Shown in pieces: positions 10,430-22,487 of a stretch of 64,000 bases of DNA; positions within the stretch are counted from its first letter, which is position 1, and each line of letters begins with the position of its first letter. The position numbers and the translations under genes were made by a program. The stretch is from Ceraceosorus guamensis (taxonomy: Eukaryota > Basidiomycota > Exobasidiomycetes > Ceraceosorales > Ceraceosoraceae): the NCBI RefSeq assembly GCF_003144195.1, contig NW_020290034.1:62001-126000 (forward strand), written 5' to 3'. The notes under the pieces were generated by a model. That model made no database searches, had not been told where the DNA came from, and saw only the letters and a program-made list of their open reading frames with translations.

Positions 10430-13400
10430 ATGATTGCTCCTGGCGCATATCTCTTCTCCGGAGGCCTGCCCTCGTTGGCTGCGCTTTTGACCGCTCCGTC
10501 AAAGATGCACACGCTCGACCTTCAAAGCTACCCAGGCGCCTCCGACTGGCACTTGGAAGCTTTGCACGCGCTACGGCTTGCGCAACCATCGCTGATCATC
10601 CTGCTCGTCTTGGTGTCTTTGGTGAGACCCTATGTCTTGGCTAGAGCGCGGACGCGGGTTGCAGATATCGATACCGAAGCAGATGCTGCGGCTCCATCAT
10701 CCGGCAGGCTCTCTCCCACCAGCGCAGCGCCCCAGCCCACGCCCGTCATGATCCCAGTCCGCTCGAGGAGGAGAGCGCTGAATCATTTTCTGCTTCTGGC
10801 GCTTGCTGCCACGCACGTCGCGTCCGGAGGCCTCATCGCCCTGCGCGCCGCTCTTCCTGACCACGTGTGGACTCCTTCTCTGCCTCGGTGGGTCGGATCG
10901 GACATCGCTGCCCTGACTGGCTTGCTCGCCTGGGCACTTGTCGCCGGGGCCTGCGCCATCGAGGCTCGAACTCGGGGTCAATATGGTCGCGGAAAGGTGC
11001 TTGGTTCAATACTGATCGGTGCCTTCACTGATGCTGCAATTCTTGGGCTATATGCCTCGAGCGGGGGTTCGGACTTTCCCAAGACCGGAAGGTGGACAGC
11101 GGCGCAGTTGGCCATCATTCTCGTCAGATTGGCGGTCCTGTATCCTGCATGTGCCCTCGCCTGCTCCGACTCGACCCGGTTCGTTCGAGCCGCTGATCTG
11201 CGTGCGAATGCTGCCGCGCGTGCTAGGGAACAGCAAGCTGCCGGCGCCTCTTCCAGCCGAGCAGCTGCGCCCGCGAATGAAGCATCCTCTCTCCTCACTG
11301 GGCCAGCGAATGGGACGAACACGAATTATGGCTCCACAAGTGCGTCCACGCCTGCTCCCACTAGTGGTGCGAACACCCCGGCGACCCAGCAAGCACCTAA
11401 ACAGGCAGGCGCTCCAGGTCAAGCTTCTGGCGTCATGGGCCTCTCCGTTGGTGCCAATACGCCGGCTCCGACTGTCAAAATCTTTGCCGCAAGGATAGCG
11501 TCGCTTTTCCCTTACCTGTGGCCAAAGGATTCCGTCTCTTTGCAGAGTCTTGCACTCCTCTGCGCGCTCATCCTTGTAGCTGGAAGGATCGTCAACTTGT
11601 TCGTGCCATTGACACTTGGAAATGTGGTCGATGATCTCACGGAGGGGAAAACACCGTGGGCAGACTTGGTGCTGTATGCTGGACTCAAAGCATTGCAAGG
11701 CAATGGTGGGCTGTTAAGCGTCGCGCAGGTGAGTCATTCGAAGGGACAGTGCCGCTGAAAGCTTGACACACAGAGATTTGGAAAGCTCATTTCGCCGAAT
11801 CTCTCGTATGATCAGAGCTACGCTTGGATCCCGGTCGAGCAATGGTCTGATAGGGCTCTCAGCATCATGGCGTTTGAGAAGCTCTTGGATCTCAGCATGG
11901 CGTTTCACACGAAGCGTAAGACTGGTGAAGTGCTGCGCATCTTGGACAGAGGCAGCGTTATCTCCTCCTTCTTTCAGTACCTATTCTTTCAGGTAACTCC
12001 CATCTTTGTGGACCTGGCTGTTGCCGTATTCTTCTTGTGGCGCAGATTCGGTTGGGGCACCGGAGTGACATTGGCTGTGGTCATGGTCGTTTACACTTGG
12101 GTGTCCGTTGCAATGACTACCTGGCGAACGGCTCTGAGACGTCAAGCCAACAACCTAGACTCCGTGTCCAGGGCTATTCACGCCGACTCGCTCCTCAACT
12201 GGGAGACCATCAAGGGCTTCAGCGCCGAGAGTTACGAGGTCGAGCGGTACCGAAAAGCTCTTTTGGCTTACCAAGCGAGCGCCTTTAAAGTCACCGCTTC
12301 GCTCTCCCTGCTCAACATGGTGCAGAATCTGATCATCACCTTTGGAACCCTCCTCGCATCTCTTCTTGTTGCGTCGGCAGTCGTTCGAGGCGAGGCAACC
12401 TCGAGTGATTTCGTTGTGATGCTCACTTACGTCACTCAAGTAGTCGGTCCCCTCAACTGGCTGGGAACGTTGTATCGAGTCATTCAGCAGAATCTGGTAC
12501 GTGGTTCGCCTCTTGCATGACACCGTGTTGAGAAGCATTGCTGAGAACCCTTTCTGCATGGCGCTAGGTGGATACCGACAAGCTCGTGGAGCTTCTGGCG
12601 CAGGAGAGCGACGTGAAAGACCTCCCTGGCGCGCAGGACCTCGTCGTCACAAACGGAGAAATCGAATTCCGTGACGTGGTTTTCTCGTACGATGGCAAGG
12701 TCAATGCCCTGGCTGGTGTCAGCTTCAAGATCAACATGCGCTCCTCGTGCGCTTTGGTGGGAGAATCAGGCGCGGGCAAGAGCTCCATTCTTCGCTTGCT
12801 GTACCGCTTCTACGACATTCAATCTGGACAGATTCTCATTGATGGGCAGGACATTTCCAAGGTCACGCAAAAGTCTCTCCGCAACGCTATCGGAATTGTA
12901 CCCCAGGAGCCATCTCTTTTCAACACGGACATCAAACACAACATTCTCTACGGAGATCACAATGCAAGCGACGAGGGCGTCGAGGCAGCTGCAAGAGCAG
13001 CCCAGATCTGGGATCGTATTCAAGGCTTCCCCGACGGCATGAGCACAGTGGTAGGCGAGCGGGGAGTCAGACTGTCGGGTGGGGAGAAGCAGAGAGTCGC
13101 CTTGGCACGCACGTTCCTCAAGAACCCAAAGATCTTGCTGCTCGATGAAGCCACATCTGCTTTGGACACATCCACCGAGCAATTGCTCCAGACTGCGCTT
13201 TCTACCCTACTTGATGGCCGAAGCAGCTTGACTATCGCCCATCGTCTCAGCACGATCGTCAACTCGGATCGTATTGTCGTGAGTGAAGGCGAGGTCGGCG
13301 AATGATGACAGTGGCCTAGATACTTACGGCTTCAATCTGTCGATTCGCAGGTACTTGATGCCGGCAGAGTCGTCGAGAGTGGAAGTCATACGGATCTTGT

Positions 13401-14358
13401 TGGGCGCAATGGCGTCTATGCGGGCATGTGGCGAGCCCAGATCAACGAAGCCAAGAGTGCCTCGGGTGAAGCTCTTAGCAAAGAAGATGCCAAGCTGCCT
13501 GGAGAAGAAGTTGCTTCCGGATCAGCCGGGACTGCCACTCGACCGGCATCGGCTAATCCCGACGAAGGTGCGAGCACTTCCCCATCCGCCCCCAAGAATT
13601 TCCTCGGAATTCTTCCAGTGACGAGCCCAGGCGCAGGGGAGCCGCCCGCCTCTCTATCGCCAGTGAAAGAGTCGCCGCGGGCAGAGCAGGCGAGCGCTGC
13701 GGAAGAAGCAAACGGAAGGACATTTGCACAAGTTGAGGCAAACCAGAGTGAGGTCAATGCGACACCATCGCCTGCCGTCGCACCATATCAGGTGCCAGAT
13801 GCTGCAGCTGAAGCGGATGCGGGCCCACAAAGCTCCGCATCGGCAGAAGCGAACGCGGGCGTCTCCAGCAGTGTCACAGCTGCCCCAGCGGCCATGCCGG
13901 TACCAGATGCAGACGAGACCAAGGCGTCGGTGAGCTTCCCTGCGACCGTCGCAGAGATGAGCGGATCGCCCGAGCAAAGTCGCGTGGAAAGATCAGAGCC
14001 TAGCGAGTCAGACTCTCCCAGCAAATTCAGGCAACGCATCACATCACTCGTCAGAAAGGTCTCCTCGTCCACCGGTGGACCTTTGACATCGGAAGGCGCG
14101 GTGCCACCTTCGTCTGGCTCGACCAACTTGCTCACAGGTGTTTCGCGCGGTCATTCACGAGCCGGGTCGAGGAAAGGATCCGACGCAGTTGTTCAAGACG
14201 CTGCTACTGCTCGTACGCGCACCGTCTCGCAGGCCGACAGCGTGGCCACAGACGTCGATGCTCACCCCTCCAGTGAAATCAATGCTGAGTCGCAAGGCGG
14301 GTCGAAAAAGAAATCGGGCGCTAGCAAACGTCGCAAGAACAAGGGCAAGAAGAATTGA
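10430..14358 (+). CDS. HMT1/ABCB6-type ABC half-transporter with long disordered tail
   Basis: Predicted vacuolar or mitochondrial membrane half-transporter of 1232 residues; the closest families move metal-thiol or porphyrin-like cargo (S. pombe Hmt1, animal ABCB6). Exons are 10430-11728, 11816-12496, 12568-13278 and 13351-14358, all phase 0. The N-terminal membrane domain has about five hydrophobic helices before the canonical six-helix core, as in HMT1. KTGEVLRILDRGS and WIPVEQWSDRALS mark the core. The nucleotide-binding domain has Walker A GESGAGKSS (about 725-733), signature LSGGEKQR, Walker B ILLLDEATSALD and the H-loop IAHRLST. After it comes a tail of about 300 residues rich in Ala, Ser, Glu and Pro, ending in KKKSGASKRRKNKGKKN. 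The start has a good context (CACCATG). Confidence 0.88.
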
Positions 14359-14587
14359 TGGCTTACGAAGGCCAAATCGCCACAGTGGATGAACAATCTC
14401 TCCCCTCTTCGTTTTGATGTGCCGCTCCGCTTTGCCCCCTGACGCAGACTCCCGCCTTTCCTGGCACATTTTTGAGAATGCTGGGTTTGTGGACATCGTG
14501 CAGATTTGATACCTACAGTCATGCTCATGCAGCTCTCCCGTCCTGATTCGAGCATCGTCTCGGCGGAGCCATCGTGACATGAAACCC

Positions 14588-16293
14588 TCATGACAGAGTG
14601 GCTTCAATGAAATTGGGTGCCTTGACGATACCCTTGGCTGTCCGCAGGATTCTGGGTCTGGATTCCTTGTCCTCGCTGTCTGCAGGTCCCACGCCGACCC
14701 ATGCAGCTGATCTGTCTTGAAGCGTAGTGTAGTCGGGCTGGATTGCTTCGAACACCTGCAGACAAGAGGGCAAAAAAAAATGAGGCGGGCCTTTGTCGGG
14801 ATTGCTAGGCTGCTGTATCACCGTCACAGCGCAGGCTGATGGGCAGGAGTGCTTACAACTCACCTTCTTTTTGGGGTTCAGCTGCTCGTCCGGATCCCTT
14901 CCTTCGTAGCCCTCCACCCACACGCGGTCTCCAGGCGAGCTTCCTTCAGGAGGCGCAACAGGCTCCACTCCCTTTTCCTCTCCCTCGACGCTCTTACTGC
15001 TGGCGCAGAGTAGCATAGCGTAGCTTTTGATGCCCCTCATAGCTTGGGGCTTCAGGTTGCAAATTCCGACGACCCAACGACCTTGCATCTCTTCGATGGG
15101 CACGAATTTGACAAGACCGCTCAGCACCTGTCTAGGACCCTCTGCCTCTCCAAAGTCGACCTTTTCGAGGTAGAGGGAATCGGCATCGGGGTGCTTCTCG
15201 ATGGAGACGATCTTGCCTACGCGAAGGTCGATCTGGGAAGGCTGAGGTGAACCGGCTGGTGCGGGTGCGGCTTTTGCTGGCTTTGGGGCCTTTTCCTTCT
15301 TCTCCTTTGGTGGCTTCTCCTTCTTGCCTGATCCATCACCAGGTGGTGCGGCTGCGCCAGATGCTGGAGCAGAGGCTCCTCCGTCCTTTGCCCCTGGCCC
15401 CGCTGGAGCTGCTGCGCTGGAGCTTGCAGTGGCAGCAGCAGCTGCCTTCTTGGCCTCCTTCTCTGCCGCTTTAGCCTTGGCTTTTTCAGCTGCCAAGTCC
15501 ACTCTCTGAATCTTTGGCAAGCCATCAAAGTGAGGCTCGAATGGAGGTAGAATCTGTCCACCGGCCAGGTGAGAGACTTGAGACGCCCAGCGAGTTAGGG
15601 CCGGATAGGCGTGGTGAATGGCAGCAGAGGAGCTGCCGTCGCTCAGATGAGGGTGTACAAACGACAGCACAGCTAGATCGGCGGCGGTGGGCTTGATAGC
15701 GGGCGTCAGGTATGTCCTGCTGGTGAGATGTGCATCAAGCGACTTGAGGGTGCAGCATGACTCAGCTGTGAAGCTTTACCGCACGACACCCGCAGCTTCG
15801 CTCGAGCAGAGTGCCTCCGAGCGTGCTGGGCACGATGCCACTCACCGCGACACTCACTTGGAAGTCTGTCACCTTTTCATCGCCCGCCTCTGCGCGCTGT
15901 AGCCAATCTAGGCTTTCCTTCGCGGCATCCTTAGCCCCAAGCACTTCTTCACCCTTCGAAGACTTTTCAGCGACCTCCTTCGCGAGAGCGGGCAGTGGGA
16001 TGGTCGTGTCCGCAGTCAGAAGGGAGACCGATTCCTGAGTGTAGAAAGCGATGCAAGCACTTTGGCTATCAGCAAAGGATGAAGATAGCCACATAGAGTG
16101 ATGAAATTTGCCGATGCTGCGACCGACTACGACCAGATGATCCAGGGCGACCGTGTGCGATGTTAGTGCCTCTCAGACATGCGGAAAGCAAACTCACCCC
16201 GCTCAAGTAGGCAGCATATTGAGCTGCGAACAATCGTAGCGTAGACTGGCGAGCTAGAGCTGCCGATGTGGTAGCTGCAGCGACTACAGACAT
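14588..16293 (-). CDS. ARC1: ARC1-like tRNA-binding aminoacylation cofactor
   Basis: Cytosolic cofactor that binds tRNA and gathers aminoacyl-tRNA synthetases (Arc1 in yeast, AIMP1/EMAPII in animals); 439 residues. Exons are 16198-16293, 15858-16034, 14864-15742 and 14588-14755, all phase 0. Residues about 90-150 look like a GST C-terminal fold ([23 protein letters not shown]). A Lys/Ala/Pro-rich linker follows ([18 protein letters not shown]), which in Arc1 helps hold tRNA. The C-terminal OB fold is plain: [39 protein letters not shown] and [20 protein letters not shown]. Exon 1 and its 163-base intron are the least certain part. The gene converges with the ABC transporter, 229 bases between stop codons. 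Confidence 0.87.
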
Positions 16294-17795
16294 GCTCCAA
16301 GAGTCGTATATTGGATGAGATCGCGAGGCCAAGTGAACAGAGCTTACGATCGAAGGTGGTTCCAGTCCTTCCACGGATTCACTTCCTGTGGCAGAGAGCG
16401 TCGAGCTGCGTTCGGATCACGAGAGATCGAAGTCGTAGATGGCTTGCTACTCGACTGGAAGTGAGCGGAAGCTGAGCGTGCGACTTGGATCCAAAATGCA
16501 AGGATCCAGCACAAAGTGAGCGAGAAGGAGGAGAAATGAAGGTTTTTGATTGCAAGCTCGTGGACTTTTTGACTCGTGACTTCGACTCATCAATGACTGT
16601 GACCCGTGCATTGCGCACGTGACCACAGCGCTTGCTTTTGGTTCACGTGATTGGAAGCAGCGGCGATTCAAGATTCTTGATTCTTGATTTCCTTCAGCCC
16701 ACCACCAGCAGCTTGGATTCATCAAGATTCATACCAATTTACGATTAGGAAGAGTCGCTGTCGACATTCGTGATACGTGCTGCGGGAATGCGTCCGCGTG
16801 TTGCGATCAATCGTGATCCAAGCAGTCTGTCAGCGAATCTGACCCTTACAGTCTCCAGAAGCGGCGCGGATGATGGCTTGTCACAGGGGAGTACAAGCGT
16901 CTCGACGCCAAGCAATTGAATGAGTCCGCACCAACATGAATCATGATGGTCTGTCTACACGACCGCATCATCAAGCCGAACTGCATCAGCTGCTGCTAAC
17001 ATGGGCCAGTTGTTGCGCAGCTAAAGAAGACCTTTTCAGATAAACGACGCGCGGCTCGGAGTTGAAAAGGCTCATGTTTCGGAGCATGAGGAAGCGGGGC
17101 GACGGCAGTAGTCGCACGTCGGTCTTGAAGTACACATGCTTGATTATAATTTGCCGGCGTGAGCTCGCAAGTCGTGAGTGTGATGAGTGTGATCTTGTGG
17201 CGGATGCGCGATCTGACGTAAGCCTAGGCGACACTTCAACGCTTCGGACCGCGCGAGAGGTGGGCTGCTGGGCGTTGCGTCTGTTACAATCTTTCAAGTC
17301 GTGATTGTACAGTATGGGAGACATGGCTTGCGTCGCCACGATGCAAACGACCTCTCGGCTAGATTCACATTAGGGACAGACTTGTCGCATTGCGGAATAT
17401 TCGGTCTGCAAGCTACATCTGATATTCCGCTTTGCGCTACCAGCATACACGGTATGCGTCACCCACACACAGTATCGGGTATAGTAGGAACGCTATTTCG
17501 GCTGGGTTGAAAAAGACAAAACCGCTCGATAACCGTGGAGGCCTTCAGATCTGGCATCCTGACCGATCGTCGACTGCGAGTCGAGCTCGCAATCATCGTT
17601 CAGTAGTGACGAGTAGTAGTCAAGAGTGTACATTCCACTCACGACCATCCTTACCATTCGTGATTCTCAGCACAACCGAGTCACGGCCGGATGCTGCACG
17701 CGAATCGTGCGTTGATTGCGGGGCCGGGATGGTCTTGGTCGAAATTGTCTCAGCGTGCACGGTACCTATAGCTACGACTCTAGTTATATAGTCCG

Positions 17796-17818
17796 TCACG
17801 ACTCACGAGTCTTGAGTC
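17796..17818. repeat. TCACGACTC / GAGTCTTGAGT word cluster
   Basis: The segment holds TCACGACTCACGAG followed by GTCTTGAGTC. The 14-mer CACGAGTCTTGAGT inside it recurs exactly at 33931-33944. Confidence 0.7.
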
Positions 17819-18160
17819 TACATCAGCAGCACGTAGTCTCGGCGACGCCACGCCGAGTATATGCATGCGCTCTACATGTATGTAACTTGAAGTCAGCCAC
17901 AATCACGCGGTCGACTGGCGGATGACTGCATGCGTGCGTGCGTGCGTGCTTGCAGTCTTGAGTCTGAGTGTGCTTCATCGCATCGCAACGGGGCGGAGCG
18001 CAGCTAGCTGCATAGCAAAAAATCAAACAGGTCGGAGCAAGATGCCGCGAAGTCTGCGCGCTGTTTCGTTATATCCATGCAGTCCCCTGGTCCTGGCCGC
18101 TACCAAAGCAGAACGACTGACGACTGCTGGTGAATCACGAATGCTGCATATTTGTTCCAC

Positions 18161-18179
18161 ACTCACGACTCACGACTGC
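18161..18179. repeat. tandem ACTCACG repeat
   Basis: Two and a half tandem copies of a 7-base unit (ACTCACGACTCACGACTGC). The same run, ACTCACGACTCACGACT, occurs at 38059-38075. Confidence 0.75.
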
Positions 18180-18708
18180 ATGATCTCTTGCCCGCCCCGG
18201 TATGAAGAAGACGACTGTTCTCGTACACACACGCATCTCGGCCTCCGGTGCCTTCGCTTGTGGCGTTGCATAGCTCCGCCTACAGCAGCTACGCCGGTGC
18301 ACGCCGCGGGTGCAGAGCAATCACGAATCCATGATGCAGACGCGACCGCGCATAGCCCGCCCGCCCCATGCGTGTTCCAAAGAAGCACGCGTACATGCTG
18401 TTGTACCGAGAAGGGCTCCTATACACAGCTTGCGCGTGGAATTTGGAAGGCGTGAGACATTTCTGCATGCTAGCTGATGTCTAGCTCGGCCGGCCACCTC
18501 TGCTGTGTCCGCGTGATCGCTTGACGCTCGGTCAAATCGCAAGCAGGCGAAGTAACGCTGCCGCATTGACTCAAAGGCTTGACGAAAGTCGCGCGCGCAT
18601 ACCGTACCACCAAAGGCAAAAAAGTGGCTTACGGTAGCGCGGTCGTCCAAGCTATAGGCGAGCCGCACATCCCGCGCCGCTTCGTGCATCAGACGGCAAC
18701 AACGAACA

Positions 18709-18729
18709 CAGCAGCAGCAGCAGCAGCAG
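18709..18729 (+). repeat. (CAG)7 microsatellite
   Basis: Seven tandem CAG units in non-coding DNA. Confidence 0.95.
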
Positions 18730-19515
18730 CTATAGGCATCTGTGAGAGGAAGAGGCAGCAGCAAGCAGCATGTGCATGGTTGGGGATATGCCGAGGCCGC
18801 TTTTGGAATTGCCAATTTATCGCCTGGACCGCTAGAGTCACATCTTTGGCAACGTTGCTGCTCATCAGGCGCCTGTACCGGGTAGGTACCTACATGTCTT
18901 ATTTCAAAATGCCTGGCTCGCTTGGCTATGCTCCAATTCACGACTGACCCCTTTCCCCGTCATCTACACAATCTCAATTGCATGAGCTCTCGCACACTTG
19001 TCGTGCGGCCGCGCCGCTCAGTTCACTTCACAAATTGCCAATCGCGCAATTAGGGCACGGTCCTTCAGCGGTCAATTGACCAAACAAGTCACAAAAGGAC
19101 AAGATATTTTGACTCGCCTTTTCCTCCCATCTGCTCCGCCTGCCCGCACATATTGCCATCGCTCCAAATATCAAGTCACGCCGAGCGGTCGGTTATCTCT
19201 TTGCTCATTACCGCTCCCTCAGGGCCCCTCCCGAGCCGCTTCTTCAAAAATTTGTACAGTTTCATCAGTCGGGCAAGCATCATCACATAAGCCAGCATGG
19301 TTCAAGTCTCCTTCCTTTATCGTGAGCACCGCTTTGAACCACAGCCAGGACTGTCTTCATGCTCTGTCCCTCGTGCCATCTAGCTGACCGCTCGCACACC
19401 CGTCCCTCTTGACATCACAGCTTCTCCGTCGGCCATTCCTTCACGTCTGCTGGCTAATCGGTGGCCTGGCACGAGCAGCTTTGACTCATCGGCAAACACC
19501 TCGCAAGAAGTCACG

Positions 19516-20872
19516 ATGGTCTTCTTCTTCGTCGTCTCCTTGGTTGGGGCCTATCATCTCGCTCTTCTCTCCTTCTCCTTCGCACGCTTCATCCTCAGCA
19601 CCTTTCTCCTTCCCGGCGTCAGTCTGAGAAAGTACAAGGCTGTCGCGGGCAAGGGTAGCCCCGGCGCCGGTGCTGGTGCTGCGGACTCTTCTTGGGCAAT
19701 CGTAACCGGCGCTTCTGATGGCATTGGTGCGGAATTCGCCAAGCAGCTGGCGAAGAAGGGCTTCAATGTGGTCCTGGCCAGCAGGACGGAGTCCAAGCTG
19801 CGCTCATTGGCCAGCGAGATAGGTAAGTGGAGGTCGATCGAAGAGTTCTTGGTACGTGGTCGAGGGAAGGGCAGGGTGGGTGCTGCTACGAGGGAGCCAA
19901 CACGTTGAACCGATGCGGGAACATTTGGCGCACGTCCCTGAATCATAGAAGATCAAAGGCTGACCAACTATTCCTGCGCGTGCTCTCGTGCAGCTGCATC
20001 GTCTCCTTCTGTCGAGACCAAAGTGGTGACCATCGACTTTGCCACTGCTGGCGCAAAGGCTGAGAAGGGATGGGCCGACCTCAAGAGTGCAGCGGAGGGC
20101 CTCGACGTTGGTGTGCTTGGTGAGCCTTGACCTACACGCCGGTGCCAATCTCGGTGCTCTGACGTACGTCCATGGACGCTGACGCTGCACCCTTTGTCCC
20201 CACCTGTCGCGCTCAGTCAACAACGTTGGCGTATCCCACTCGATGCCGGTGCCATTCGCGGAGACCTCGGATGCCGAGATCGACTCGATTGTCAATGTCA
20301 ATATCTCGTCTTTGCTCAAGGTCACCAAGCTGGTTCTGCCTGGCATGCAAAAAAGGTGAGCCGACTAGAAAGTGAGCACTCATCTCGCTGGCAGCTGATG
20401 CAAGTAGCACCCTCTGCTACACAGACGAAGAGGACTCATTCTCAATCTTGGCAGCTTTGCAGGCCAATACCCTACACCTCTGCTTGCCACCTACTCTGGC
20501 TCCAAGTCCTTCCTGATTTCCTGGTCTCAAGCTCTTGGGGCTGAGCAACAAGGATTGCGTACAGGAGTCGATGTCGTCGCTCTCAACACATACTTTGTGG
20601 TGAGCGCCATGTCTAAGATCCGCAAGTCTAGCTTCTTGGTCCCCACCCCAAAGCAGTACGTTTCGAGCGTGCTCGGCAAAATCGGAAACAGTGGAGGAGC
20701 TGGCGGTCGACCTTTCAGCGCCACACTTTGGCCAGCTCACGCCATGGTCGATTGGGCACTCGCCAACTTGCTCCCCAGTGAAGGCTGGCTCCTAGACTAC
20801 TCTTTTGGCCAGTCCCTGTCCACTCGAAAAAGAGCGCTGCGCAAAGCTGAACGCGAGAGCAAGGCTCAGTAG
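19516..20872 (+). CDS. IFA38: very-long-chain 3-ketoacyl-CoA reductase
   Basis: ER-membrane short-chain dehydrogenase that reduces 3-ketoacyl-CoA in fatty-acid elongation for sphingolipids and waxes; 339 residues, the usual length. Exons are 19516-19822, 19994-20119, 20217-20355 and 20425-20872. A hydrophobic N-terminal segment (about 1-35) anchors it. The NADPH loop is [12 protein letters not shown], followed by [10 protein letters not shown]. The catalytic set is Ser201 in [10 protein letters not shown], Tyr214 and Lys218 in TYSGSK. The C-terminus is basic ([15 protein letters not shown]), consistent with ER retention, though it is not a strict di-lysine signal. The start at 19516 sits at the beginning of the membrane anchor and after several stops in frame. 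Confidence 0.92.
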
Positions 20873-21527
20873 ATCCCGCAGCAGATGTTACAGGAGCTTC
20901 ACAGCGCTCGATGGTTCCGGGGCTAAGCTTCGGCCGCGATCGCATTGACTCGCGCATGATGATGCAGCGACCTTCAGATGGAGCCTATCCCTCGGAGCAC
21001 CGCATCCCCGCCACTCGCATTACCTTTTTCACCCCGTAATTTTGCCAAGCAGCCCCAAATGTCACCGTCAGTCTCCTTCGCTTCCGAGCATTCGCCCATC
21101 CGTGAAATACAAAGCGATTGCTACCGGTCAAATTGCGCAACTTCGCGCCTCGCTTGATTTGTGTGGGAAAGTTTCAAGCTCGAGATGCTGAAGTGTGGCG
21201 GATGAGCGATTGCCGAGACGATGAGCACTACGTTGACCTTGCGACCACGCACAATATCTAGCGGGTGAGATGCGATCCGCACGCCACCACAACGGCCCTG
21301 CCTTTTCGCGCACACCTTCAGCGATACTTTTGGATGGTAGTGCCAGCGTGCACCGCAGCGCGTCGTTGCAAGGCAAAGCATCGCCTTTGAACAGTTCGGC
21401 CCACAAGCGAGGCTGAATGAATGGGCACGTAATGGCATTTGCAACGTGGTGCGTGACCGGGCCCCTTTGCTCCTGGCTTTTTGCACCGCGGTGCGAGTCT
21501 GCTCTAAACGATCTGCGCAGCTTTGTT
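20873..21527. other. intergenic between convergent genes
   Basis: This should carry the 3' ends of the ketoacyl-CoA reductase and MIC19 transcripts. Nothing else is seen. Confidence 0.6.
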
Positions 21528-22487
21528 CTAGGCTGATAGGGATGCGATGAACTCCTGCGAGATGGATCGAAGACAAAGAAGGGGGCCGAAGATGGGTGGG
21601 TTTAGCGAGTGCAGTCGCTGCAGCGGGCAGTGCCTTTTCCATCATGATCGACGTGAAAGCTGGCCCCTGACCCGACTGTCCCACCGAGGCTCTCCTTCTG
21701 GCTCCTCTTGAAGGGCTGCTCGTCACAAGCGCTTCTGAAAGCTCACCTTTTCTGCTTTGGCCACCGCTCGCTTGAACGCAGATGCTTCGTCAGCGCATTC
21801 CAATGATGTCGACTGATGTTCTCTGTAGATGAATGCCAACCTCGAGCCTGTCAGTAGAGCAGCAGCGCGCATAGCTCGTGGAGTGCACTTTGCCTTGGCA
21901 CCGTTGCATCGCTAGCGCAGATCACATCTCTCGAAGTTGACCAACTCACTTGAGGCACTGCAACACCTTATTCCTAGCCTGTTGCACGCTCTTATCCTGA
22001 TCCACCTTTTCCCTCCTGATCCTATGTCTATCAATTTTTGTTCTAATTTCTTCCAGCTCCTGCTTCAAAGTGATGCTATCCTTCGTCCTCGCATCCCTCT
22101 TTTCTTGCGTTCCGGATTCCCTCTCCAGAGCAGCCTCGATCTCTGATCTGACGCTAGCTTCGCTCTTCTTCAATGCGGCTAGCTCGCTTGAGATTTTGTG
22201 TTGGATAGAGGCGTCTAGGTGTTGTTGACGCGCTGCAGAGATGGGAGAGGGAGAAGCTGGCAGAGCGACTGAACCTGGTTTGGCTGAGGCCACCTTTTCG
22301 TCCAAGGCGTTCAAGGACGCTGTGGACGCCTGGCCGTGCGCGCATTGTTTCGAACGAAGGCTTAGCGGTCAGCCATTCGTCGCTCTCGCTCTTCCCGCCA
22401 TCCCCCTTGCCAGCCGGACGAGATGGGTGCACATGCACTCACAGAGAGGTCTGGGCTCCGAGATGATTTCGAAGAAGCCGCGCCCAT
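21528..22487 (-). CDS. MIC19: MICOS complex subunit MIC19
   Basis: Mitochondrial inner-membrane organising protein at crista junctions; 175 residues. Exons are 22443-22487, 21950-22329, 21747-21822 and 21528-21554, with introns of 113, 127 and 192 bases. The protein opens with MGAASSKSS, a classic N-myristoylation sequence as in other Mic19 proteins. A charged coiled coil follows (LDASIQHKISSELAALKKSE). The C-terminal CHCH part is formed across an intron: QCLKEHQSTSLECAD gives the Cys-X10-Cys pair known from fungal Mic19. The last exon of 27 bases encodes EFIASLSA and a stop, matching the family's short end after the final helix. The two terminal coding exons are short (45 and 27 bases), so automatic annotation may miss them. 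Confidence 0.87.

Larger units (their letters stand above)
16294..19515. other. long gene-free intergenic region
   Basis: It lies between divergent ARC1 and ketoacyl-CoA reductase genes. I find no exon chain with family resemblance. It is the richest region for the TCACGACTC and ATTCGTGATT words (16766, 17656, 17796-17818, 18131-18179, 18319-18328) and also holds a GTGC run near 17930-17948 and a CAG run at 18709-18729. A 206-residue open frame on the minus strand at 18321-18941 runs through the CAG repeat and looks spurious. A non-coding RNA gene cannot be excluded. Confidence 0.5.

Noticed and set aside
18321-18941. 206-residue minus-strand frame with a poly-Cys run
   Set aside because: The poly-Cys comes from the (CAG)7 microsatellite read on the other strand; the rest has no recognisable feature.
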